From Arthrobacter sp. (GTDB lineage Bacteria > Actinomycetota > Actinomycetes > Actinomycetales > Micrococcaceae): DNA of 64,000 bases. Below the pieces are notes generated by a model. It ran no database searches. It saw only the letters and a list, made by a program, of their open reading frames with translations, and was not told the DNA's origin. Positions 57,932 to 64,000 of the stretch are shown in pieces. How positions within the stretch are numbered: position 1 is the stretch's first letter; each line of letters opens with the position of its first letter. Made by a program: the position numbers and the translations under genes. Location of the stretch: the NCBI GenBank assembly GCA_031277795.1, contig JAITLQ010000015.1:279667-343666 (forward strand), in the 5' to 3' direction.

Positions 57932-59575
57932 CTAGCCGCGATGTACGACGACGCCGCCCAGGTAGGTGGCGAGGATCGGGTTCGAGGGCAGATCGTGGGC
58001 GGCCTCGGCGCGGGGGTCGCGGGCCAGGATCACGAGGTCGGCCGCGTGGTCCTCCGAGATCACCCCCCACGGGGCGTCGAGGGAATCGGCGAAGGCTTGG
58101 TGGGCCACGCCGGCGGTGTAGGCGGACAGCGCCAGCTCCGGGGCGACGATCTCTTCCGGGGTCCAGCCGCCAGCCGGGAGGCCCTCGGTGGTGGTGCGGG
58201 ACATGGCGATGGCGAGGCCGTCGCGGGGATCGCCGGAGGAGACAGGCCAGTCGGAGCCGAAGGAGAGGGCGGCGCCGGAGCCCTGGAGCGAGTTGAGCTG
58301 GTACTGGCGATCGGCGCGTTCCTCGCCGAGGCGGGGCACGGTCAGGACCGTCATGAGCGCGTCCTGCTGCGCCCAGAGCGGTTGCATGCAGGGGATGACA
58401 CCCAGCTGGGCGAAGCGTCCCAGGTCGGCCTCGTCGATGAGCTGGGCGTGGGCGATGACGGGGCGGCGGTCGCGCGGGCCGTTGGTGGAGACGGCGGCCT
58501 CGACGGCATCGAGGGCCTGCCGGACGGCGGCGTCACCGATCGCGTGGACGTGGATCTGGAAGCCCTCGGCGTCCGCCGCGACCACGGCGTTCTTGAGCAT
58601 GTCGCCCGGCCACACGCTCATGCCGTGCTTGTGCAGGGCCGAGCAGTAGGGCTCGAGCAGGGCGCCGGTCTCGTTCTCCACGACGCCGTCGGCGAAGAAC
58701 TTGACGGTGTTGGCCGTGAGGAGCGGGTGCTTCGCGGCCCGCACACGCTGGCGGTCGGCGACGAAGCGGGGGAGCTGGGCCTCGAACTTGCGCGGGTCCG
58801 CGTACTGGGCGAGGTTGAAGCGCAGCGGCAGGCGGTCGGCCGCGGCGGCCTCGAGGTAGGTGTCGACGTCGCCCGGCTCGACCCAGGCGTCCTGGACCCA
58901 GGTCACGCCCCGGGCCAGGTAGTAGGCGCCGGCCGCCTCGAGGGCGCGCAGGCGCTCCTCCTGGGGGCGGGTGGGGGCCACGTTCATGATCAGGTCGACG
59001 GCGCCCCACTCGCGCAGGATCCCGAGGGGCTCGCCGTCCTCGCGGTGCGTGATCTCGCCGAGCTCGGGATCCGGGGTGTCCCTGGTGATGCCGGCGGCGG
59101 CCAGCGCCGCGCTGTTGACCCAGACGGTGTGGTAGTCCCAGGCGCGCAGCACCACGGGGCGATCCGGCACCGCCTCGTCCAGCCAGCGCGCGTCGAAGAG
59201 GCCCTCGGGGGCGAGCGAACCGTCGTAGCTCGCGCCGAAGATCCACTCGAGCTCGGGGTGTTCCTCGGCGAAGCGCTTGACCTCCGCCACGATCTCCTCC
59301 ACGGAACCGCACGCGCGCACCTGCGGGCCCGCCTCCTCGAGGCCGCCGAAGAGCGGGTGGGCGTGGCCGTCGCCGAAGGAGGCGCTCACGAAGGCCCCAC
59401 CCAGGTCGGTGCGCAGCACCTCGGTGCCGGCATCCGTGGCGGCCTCGGCCAGGCGGTGCGCCTCGGCACCGAGGCCGGCGATGCGTCCATCCACGAGGAG
59501 GACGGCGTCGACGTCGGGGGAGGCGGCCCCCGTGAAGACGGTGCCGGAGTGAAGCAGCTGGGCGCGGGGATTCAT
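57932..59575 (-). CDS. Amidohydrolase (YtcJ/NfdA-like, amidohydrolase family 3)
   Basis: A 547-residue metal-dependent hydrolase. GDGHAHP (His71, His73) supplies the first two metal ligands; HVHAIGD and late SFGSDWPVSSGDP supply the His and Asp of the second part. The layout and length match YtcJ-like amidohydrolases, including N-substituted formamide deformylase. ATG 59575. It lies 134 bases upstream of the permease on the same strand and is divergent from a TetR gene with a 31-nt operator, so it is probably induced by its substrate. Confidence 0.87.
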   Translation of the reverse strand: MNPRAQLLHSGTVFTGAASPDVDAVLLVDGRIAGLGAEAHRLAEAATDAGTEVLRTDLGGAFVSASFGDGHAHPLFGGLEEAGPQVRACGSVEEIVAEVKRFAEEHPELEWIFGASYDGSLAPEGLFDARWLDEAVPDRPVVLRAWDYHTVWVNSAALAAAGITRDTPDPELGEITHREDGEPLGILREWGAVDLIMNVAPTRPQEERLRALEAAGAYYLARGVTWVQDAWVEPGDVDTYLEAAAADRLPLRFNLAQYADPRKFEAQLPRFVADRQRVRAAKHPLLTANTVKFFADGVVENETGALLEPYCSALHKHGMSVWPGDMLKNAVVAADAEGFQIHVHAIGDAAVRQALDAVEAAVSTNGPRDRRPVIAHAQLIDEADLGRFAQLGVIPCMQPLWAQQDALMTVLTVPRLGEERADRQYQLNSLQGSGAALSFGSDWPVSSGDPRDGLAIAMSRTTTEGLPAGGWTPEEIVAPELALSAYTAGVAHQAFADSLDAPWGVISEDHAADLVILARDPRAEAAHDLPSNPILATYLGGVVVHRG

Positions 59576-59944
59576 GCGTCGTGTCCTTCTTGGCTGAGGC
59601 GATCGGTGCCGGCGCTCGCGTCCGGGGATGCGAGGCGTCGGGGCCTGCCCACGAATGGGCCGGGAGATGCGGGGCGGGAAGCCCCAGGTACGAACAATGT
59701 TCGTACCTGGGGTGTGACCTTACACACACCGCGTTTCCGCGTAAAGACACCGGTGTTGCGGCGAGGTGACGCGGGCGGGACGGGCCGCGGTGGGCATCGA
59801 GAGCGCTGCCTACGGCGGGATGGTGGCGGTCGGCATCGCGGCTGGGCGGGGCGGGCGTCGCGTTCGGTGGGAGGGGGAGAAGCCGCGTAGGCTCGCGGCG
59901 CGGGACATCGCCCGCCTCAGCCCCATGCGCCCACGGGAGGGACC
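59576..59944. other. Divergent regulatory gap, no gene
   Basis: This 369-base gap between the amidohydrolase and TetR starts has no credible coding frame. Apart from the long palindrome at 59682-59712 it shows GC-rich sequence with no further clear motif. Confidence 0.7.
59682..59712. promoter_or_regulatory. 31-nt perfect palindromic operator
   Basis: CCCCAGGTACGAACA-A-TGTTCGTACCTGGGG: perfect 15-bp arms around one base. It is placed in the promoter gap between the amidohydrolase and TetR genes, and is probably the site of that TetR protein. Confidence 0.8.
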
Positions 59945-60562
59945 ATGACCCCGCCGCTCACTCGCGATCGCCTGCTCGCCGCGGCGCTGTCCCTCGTGGA
60001 CGAGGAGGGCGCCGAGGCCCTCACGATGCGCTCCCTCGCGTCCCGCGTCGACCGCCAGGTCTCCTCGCTGTACAACCACGTGTCGGGGCGGACCGAACTG
60101 GTGGAGCTCATGCGCTCGAAGGTCGTCGAGCGCATCGACGTCGGGCCGTTTGCCCGGCTGCCGTGGGACCTGGCCCTCGGCGAGTGGGCCCGCTCCTACC
60201 TCATGGCCTTCGCCCAGCACCCCCACCTCATCCGCCTGCTGGCGACCACGCCCATCCGCGACGAGTCGACCCTCGCCATGTACAACGAGGTGGTGCGGGC
60301 CCTGACCGGGGCGGGCTGGGCCGCCGGCGAATCCATCGCGGTGCTCAGGACCGTCGAGGCCCACGTGCTCGGCTCGGCGCTGGACATCGTGGCACCGGGA
60401 AACATGCTCGACGCCGCCGCCGTGCCGGAGGGATTGAAGGAGCTGCGTGCAGCGCTCGCCATCGAACACCACAGCGCCGGAGCGGCCGAGGCCGCGTTCG
60501 ATCTCGGCCTCGAGGCACTGATCGTCGGCCTGCGAGCGCGCAACGGGGCGCCGGCCTCCTGA
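59945..60562 (+). CDS. TetR-family regulator with TetR_C-type C-terminus
   Basis: A 205-residue protein with helix-turn-helix EALTMRSLASRVDRQVSSLYNHVSGRTELVELM (about residues 24-56). The V-S-S-L-Y-N-H-V-x-x-R form is that of the TetR_C_1/TetR(class) subgroup. GGGAGGGACC precedes ATG 59945. It most likely represses the divergent amidohydrolase (and the permease beyond it) through the 31-nt palindrome. Confidence 0.9.
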   Translation: MTPPLTRDRLLAAALSLVDEEGAEALTMRSLASRVDRQVSSLYNHVSGRTELVELMRSKVVERIDVGPFARLPWDLALGEWARSYLMAFAQHPHLIRLLATTPIRDESTLAMYNEVVRALTGAGWAAGESIAVLRTVEAHVLGSALDIVAPGNMLDAAAVPEGLKELRAALAIEHHSAGAAEAAFDLGLEALIVGLRARNGAPAS

Positions 60563-60728
60563 ATTTGGTCCTGGCGTCGGGCACTGCGACGTTCGCTCTG
60601 ACCCTGCCCGCCGTCGGGCGCTGCCGCGCCAATCGGTGCCTCAACCGCCCGGGGTGACGACCCGACCCGGCCCCGCCCGCCGGCGAGTCGCGCCCGAACC
60701 CGACCGTGCGTCGTCGGGCACAAAAAAG

Positions 60729-60778
60729 GGTTTCCTGGACCCAGAACGGCGAGCAAAGCCTTCTGGGTCCAGGAAACC
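60729..60778 (-). terminator. GAGCAAA-loop hairpin repeat, copy 2 (terminator)
   Basis: GGTTTCCTGGACCCAGAA and TTCTGGGTCCAGGAAACC are 18-bp perfect arms with an inner GGC/GCC helix. On the minus strand the stem is followed by a run of T. It lies 12 bases past the AI-2E-family gene stop. The core is shared with 56379-56415. Confidence 0.9.
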
Positions 60779-60790
60779 GTGGGTGGCGGC

Positions 60791-62233
60791 TCAGCCGCGC
60801 AGCAGCGCCTTGCGCTCGCTCTCCTTGCGCGCCTTGCGCGGATTGCGCGGGGCGGGCTGTTCGTCGTCGGGGAGCGCCGAGTCCGGCGAGGAGGCCACGA
60901 AGAGGTTGAGCCATCGTGCATCCGGATCGGAGTCGATGAGGAAGGCCTTGACGAGCAGCGTGGCCGGCAGCGCCAGGAGCGCGCCGAGGGGGCCGAGGAT
61001 GAAGACCCAGAACAGCAGCGAGATGAACGAGATGGTGGGGGTGACGCCCACGGATTCGCCCGTGAACTTGGGCTGGATGATCACCTGAATCACGAAGTTC
61101 AGCACGCAGTACACGGCGATCACCACGACCGCCTGCACCCAGCCGCCGGAGAGAAGGGCCAGCAGGGCCGGCGGGACCACGCCGATGACGAAGCCGATGT
61201 TCGGGATGTAGTTGGTGATGAAGCTCAGCACGCCCCAGACCCAGACGAGCGGGACGCCGATGATGGCGAGGGCGGCGACGTCGGCGAGGGCAACAATGAG
61301 GCCGAACACCGTGGTCACGAGCCAGTAGCGGCGCACGCCGTTGGAGAAGTCGCTCACCACCACGAGCGCGCGCGGCTGCACGACGCGCAGGAGCTTGAGG
61401 CGCGAGCCCATGGAGGAAGAGTCCATGGCCAGGAAGAACGTGGCCATGACCAGGGTGGCCAGGAGGGAGCCGATGGCGGAGACGTTGCTGAGGATCGGGA
61501 CCAGCAGGCCCATGACGTCGTTCGGCTTGATCTCGGAGAGGACCTTGTTGACCTGGCTGGCGTCCATGCCCAATTGCACGCCCAGGTCGGTGAGGGTCCT
61601 CCAGAGCGCCAGGAACTGCGAGTTGTACTGCGGCAGCGCGTTGACGAGCTCGATGACGGCCCACACGCACGCCCACACGAAGCTGACGAGGACCGCCAAC
61701 ACGACGAGCAGCGACACGACCGAGGCCACATAGCGGTGCATCACGCGGCTGAGAGCGCGTTGCAAGGGATAGACGGCGATCATGAGGTTCAGGCCAAGGA
61801 AGATCGGCGCCACGATGTCCGCGATGCCCTGGACAAAGAGCAGGATGACGCAGACGGCGGCGAGGCCGAGCGTGACCACGAGGAACCGGGGCAGGGCGGT
61901 CTTGGGCTGATCCGGCTCGGCCGGGGCGCGCTTGGTGCCTGCGGTGGCGGTGATCTCGTGGTGGTGCTCGCTCGGGGCGCTCAGGTCGGTCACGCTTCCC
62001 GTACCGGAGGACGTGACGGCCCTCGGCGACCAGAGGCGAGCAGTGGGCACCGTGGGGGTGGGGCCGGTGTGGTGCTCGTGGTCGGCGTCGGTTGCGGCGC
62101 CGGCGGTTGAGCCGGAGCCCGGAGCCGGGGCCGGGGCGTCAGGGGTCCCCGGGGCGCCTGAGGCCGTGCTGCTGGTGGGATCCTCGGTCGGCACGCGCGC
62201 GCCGTCCCGCGGGTCCTCGGGGGAGTGACTCAT
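60791..62233 (-). CDS. AI-2E family transporter (UPF0118)
   Basis: A 480-residue membrane protein with a disordered, Pro/Thr-rich N-terminus of about 100 residues and about eight helices. Blocks such as MIAVYPLQRALSRVMHRYVASVVSLLVVLAVL and the late IGVPLVWVWGVLSFITNYIPNIGFVIGVVPPALLALL are family hallmarks. Despite the family name, members include Na+/H+ antiporters; autoinducer export cannot be assumed. ATG 62233. It shares its upstream gap with the tRNA-Ala promoter. Confidence 0.9.
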   Translation of the reverse strand: MSHSPEDPRDGARVPTEDPTSSTASGAPGTPDAPAPAPGSGSTAGAATDADHEHHTGPTPTVPTARLWSPRAVTSSGTGSVTDLSAPSEHHHEITATAGTKRAPAEPDQPKTALPRFLVVTLGLAAVCVILLFVQGIADIVAPIFLGLNLMIAVYPLQRALSRVMHRYVASVVSLLVVLAVLVSFVWACVWAVIELVNALPQYNSQFLALWRTLTDLGVQLGMDASQVNKVLSEIKPNDVMGLLVPILSNVSAIGSLLATLVMATFFLAMDSSSMGSRLKLLRVVQPRALVVVSDFSNGVRRYWLVTTVFGLIVALADVAALAIIGVPLVWVWGVLSFITNYIPNIGFVIGVVPPALLALLSGGWVQAVVVIAVYCVLNFVIQVIIQPKFTGESVGVTPTISFISLLFWVFILGPLGALLALPATLLVKAFLIDSDPDARWLNLFVASSPDSALPDDEQPAPRNPRKARKESERKALLRG

Positions 62234-62285
62234 GGTCCGCCTTTCAGAGCTTCCCGCTCAGTCTAGGGGGGAGGGAGGCGCCGTT

Positions 62286-62314
62286 TTGGAGGGGTGCGCG
62301 GCGTGTGGTAGAGT
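62286..62314 (+). promoter_or_regulatory. tRNA-Ala(GGC) promoter, copy 1
   Basis: TTGGAG (62286-62291), 17-base spacer, TAGAGT (62309-62314), 50 bases before the tRNA. The CCGTTTTGGA context is shared with the tRNA-Ala(CGC) promoter. Confidence 0.65.
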
Positions 62315-62364
62315 CTCTTCTCGGTTCGAAACGCTTTCGCGGCGTCGAAGAATCACCTCTATTC

Positions 62365-62437
62365 GGGGGTATGGCGCAGTTGGTAGCGCGTCTGCATGGC
62401 ATGCAGAAGGTCAGGGGTTCGAATCCCCTTACCTCCA
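62365..62437 (+). tRNA. tRNA-Ala (anticodon GGC), copy 1
   Basis: Full cloverleaf: acceptor GGGGGTA/TACCTCC with G3-U70, D stem GCGC/GCGC, anticodon loop ATGGCAT with GGC, T arm AGGGG-TTCGAAT-CCCCT. No encoded CCA. Identical over its 73 bases to the copy at 63017. Confidence 0.97.
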
Positions 62438-62503
62438 CCGAAGAGCTTGAGGCCCGGTCAGTTGATCGGGCCTCTTGCGTTGTCCGGGGCGCCTCCCGCT
62501 GCG

Positions 62504-62566
62504 ATGCATGCCCTTTGTGTGGATCCGGCGAGAAAGAGCCGCCGGATCCACACAAAGGGCATGCAT
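62504..62566. repeat. 26-bp perfect hairpin with 11-nt loop
   Basis: 62504-62529 pairs perfectly with 62541-62566; the arms carry GCATGCCCTTTGTGTGGATC. It stands alone between the tRNA terminator and the next palindrome, with no gene beside it. Confidence 0.9.
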
Positions 62567-62708
62567 GGGCGGCGCCGCCGGGGGCTGATGCGAGCAGAGC
62601 CGGGGCCGTGGCTGGGCGCCGGGGGCGACGGCGAGCGGAAGCGGCCGGGTAGGCGGTGTTCCGCGGTGTTCGGGACGTTCCGCGAGGCCGTCCGTGACCC
62701 CGCCCGGC

Positions 62709-62773
62709 GATCTCGCGACTTTATGGCGAACTCGCGAGCATTTGTCGCGATTTCGCCACAAAGTCGGGAGATC
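62709..62773. repeat. 65-nt imperfect palindrome
   Basis: 29-nt arms (62709-62737 and 62745-62773) pair at 26 positions around a 7-base centre. It contains GGCGAACTCGCGA and TCGCGATTTCGCC. Confidence 0.85.
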
Positions 62774-63016
62774 GTGCCGCGCACCCCTCAGCTGCGTCGG
62801 GCAGGACGGGCAGGACGCGCTGGGGGAGCGTGGAGGCGGGTCCGCGGGTGGAGCCGCGCGCGGAGCTGCGGGAGGGGGCGCGGGCCGAGCCGACTCCGCC
62901 GAGCCTGGGCGGGTGACGCTCCTCGCTCCGGCTCGATTGGCGTTCGTGGCCCGGGCTTTGCTAAAGTTTCATCTTGTTCGAACGGGACATCGTGGACCCG
63001 GGAGAGCACCTCTTTT

Positions 63017-63092
63017 GGGGGTATGGCGCAGTTGGTAGCGCGTCTGCATGGCATGCAGAAGGTCAGGGGTTCGAATCCCCTTACCTCCACCA
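63017..63092 (+). tRNA. tRNA-Ala (anticodon GGC), copy 2
   Basis: Identical over 73 bases to 62365-62437. Here the 3' end continues CCA (63090-63092), so the tail is encoded. A terminator hairpin (AAGAGGCCCGGTCC...GGATCGGGCCTCTT) with T run follows at about 63103-63139. Confidence 0.97.
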
Positions 63093-63102
63093 AAGAAAGC
63101 AA

Positions 63103-63139
63103 GAGGCCCGGTCCATCAAAGGATCGGGCCTCTTGCTTT
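63103..63139 (+). terminator. Terminator of the second tRNA-Ala(GGC)
   Basis: GAGGCCCGGTCC and GGATCGGGCCTC pair around a short loop, then TTGCTTTT. Confidence 0.85.
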
Positions 63140-63150
63140 TGCTGGCCGTT

Positions 63151-64000
63151 TCAGGGCTGACTGCGGTCGGACGGCCGGCGGGGCCACCAGCAGGCGACGC
63201 TCCGGCGGTAGCGTTCAAAGGACTCACCGAAGCGCTCGCTCAGGTCGGCCTCCTCGTGTGGGCGGATGGCCGCGTTCCAGAGCAGCGCCCCGCAGACGGC
63301 GTAGGCGACGGTCATCCACGAGCCGAGCATGATGCCGACGGCGGCACCCTGGGCCACCCCGGCCACGGCCATGGGATTGCGCACCCAGCGGTACGGCCCT
63401 GTGACCACGAGTTCCCTCGCCATCGACTGCGGCAGCGGGGTGCCGTGCCCCGCGACGCTCATGGTGACAGCAGACCAGACGCCAAGCGCGCTGGCGGCAA
63501 GGAACACCGCCGCCCCGAGGAACCGCAGCCAGCCTGGGGCATCCACGTGCAGGCCCCAGCGGACCTCGCACCACAGGATGATCCACGGGAGGACCCCGAG
63601 GAAGAGGCCCCAAAACACCACGAGTTGCGCGAGCGTGGAGCCGAGCACGGCCGCCGTTCCGGGCAGCCGCGAGGAGCGGAACCTGAACGGGCCACGCAGA
63701 AGCCATTCGGTGGGGACGCGCCCCATCCAGACAAGAAAAGCAGCGGGAATCACGCACGCCGCCGCACAGATCATCGCCACGGCACCCCATCCGGCCAGGC
63801 CCGTCACGCTTGCGTACACCGCCATGCCAACGGCGACGAACGCCGTCCACGGGGCGGCCACGGCGGCGGCCCAACGCACGCCGGCCGCCGCCAGGGCGGA
63901 GGCGAGGACGAAGAGCGGCAGATCCAGCGCGGCGACGGGCCCCGGAGGGAGCTCGCCGAGGGTTGCGGATCGCACCCAGCCGCCCGCGAAGACGAGCGCC
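63151..64000 (-). CDS. Isoprenylcysteine carboxyl methyltransferase-like membrane protein, 5' end outside window
   Basis: The frame stays open to the right edge. The first whole residues at the edge (ALVFAGGW) are hydrophobic and continue into helices, so the true start lies beyond 64000; a GTG at 63975 is possible but less likely. About 280 residues are visible, with six or more helices. The late segment LVVTGPYRWVRNPMAVAGV, followed by RPHEEADLSERFGESFERYRRSV, is the ICMT/PEMT-type methyltransferase signature (GPY-x-x-x-R-N-P ... E-x-x-L-x-x-x-F/Y-G). It would use S-adenosylmethionine; substrate in bacteria is usually unknown. Confidence 0.8.
   Translation of the reverse strand, partial: ALVFAGGWVRSATLGELPPGPVAALDLPLFVLASALAAAGVRWAAAVAAPWTAFVAVGMAVYASVTGLAGWGAVAMICAAACVIPAAFLVWMGRVPTEWLLRGPFRFRSSRLPGTAAVLGSTLAQLVVFWGLFLGVLPWIILWCEVRWGLHVDAPGWLRFLGAAVFLAASALGVWSAVTMSVAGHGTPLPQSMARELVVTGPYRWVRNPMAVAGVAQGAAVGIMLGSWMTVAYAVCGALLWNAAIRPHEEADLSERFGESFERYRRSVACWWPRRPSDRSQP

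Larger units (their letters stand above)
62438..63016. other. Gene-free spacer between two tRNA-Ala genes
   Basis: This 579-base stretch has no credible coding frame. It opens with the first tRNA's terminator (GAGGCCCGGTCA...TGATCGGGCCTC, 62451-62476). It then holds a 26-bp perfect hairpin (62504-62566), a 65-nt imperfect palindrome (62709-62773), and the weak promoter of the second tRNA (TTGGCG at 62937, TAAAGT at 62962). Confidence 0.75.

Noticed and set aside
62365..63092. Integrated element bounded by tRNA-Ala direct repeats (att sites)
   Set aside because: Both tRNA genes are complete, each has its own terminator, and the spacer encodes no integrase or other gene; simple duplication is enough.
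62396..63332. Open frames running out of the tRNA-Ala genes (MACRRSGVRIPLPPPK)
   Set aside because: These are translations of tRNA sequence; not genes.

Overview
The window is GC-rich (about 68-70% by eye), with frequent GTG starts, very short gene spacing and ATGA/GTGA stop-start overlaps. Families such as choice-of-anchor G, DUF805, DUF2637, DUF5819 and HTTM point to an actinomycete. It is most likely a member of the order Micrococcales; the genus cannot be fixed from this sequence. There is no rRNA, CRISPR array, transposase or integrase.

Layout. 1-10.9 kb is a catabolic island: a symporter tail, an NtaA/DmoA-type flavin monooxygenase, a LysR regulator, a vanillyl-alcohol-oxidase/4-alkylphenol-oxidase-type flavoprotein, a GntR regulator, a 4-hydroxyacetophenone-type Baeyer-Villiger monooxygenase, a carboxylesterase, and an NTF2-like domain fused in frame to a second GntR regulator. 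The core enzymes could take a 4-alkylphenol through an aryl ketone and an aryl ester to hydroquinone plus a carboxylic acid. 11-15.8 kb holds a DHA2 efflux pump with a divergent TetR, a YbhE-like lactonase and a DUF805 membrane protein. 16.0-19.9 kb is a complete osmoprotectant ABC importer (permease, CBS-ATPase, permease, binding lipoprotein). 20-24 kb has Tag glycosylase, a nitroreductase, MarR and a second DHA2 pump. 24.3-29.4 kb has DUF2637, FadR/GntR, a lipoprotein, a NUDIX hydrolase and a Rieske ferredoxin/ferredoxin reductase pair.

29.7-35.5 kb has a MarR-MFS operon, a GPH-like MFS, and a LysR divergent from an SDR and an NTF2-like protein. 35.6-39.7 kb has YeiE/YeiH-like and Lrp/alanine dehydrogenase divergent pairs. 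40.7-45.2 kb has tRNA-Ala(CGC), panC, then an SDR with panB on the other strand, and a phytoene-dehydrogenase-like protein. 45.3-53.6 kb has a large LuxR regulator facing a 1027-residue sortase-anchored surface protein followed by DUF5819 and HTTM genes. 53.7-62.2 kb has a third DHA2 pump with TetR, an amino acid permease, an amidohydrolase with a divergent TetR and a 31-nt operator, and an AI-2E family transporter. The end holds two identical tRNA-Ala(GGC) genes and a partial isoprenylcysteine-methyltransferase-like membrane protein.

The most unusual non-coding signal is a set of long near-perfect palindromes (about 50-65 nt) in the gaps between convergent genes. One family occurs three times, with a paired (compensatory) base change in its stem. 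A GC-rich motif built on CCCGACGTCGGG recurs in the same kind of gap and once inside the linker of the fused regulator.
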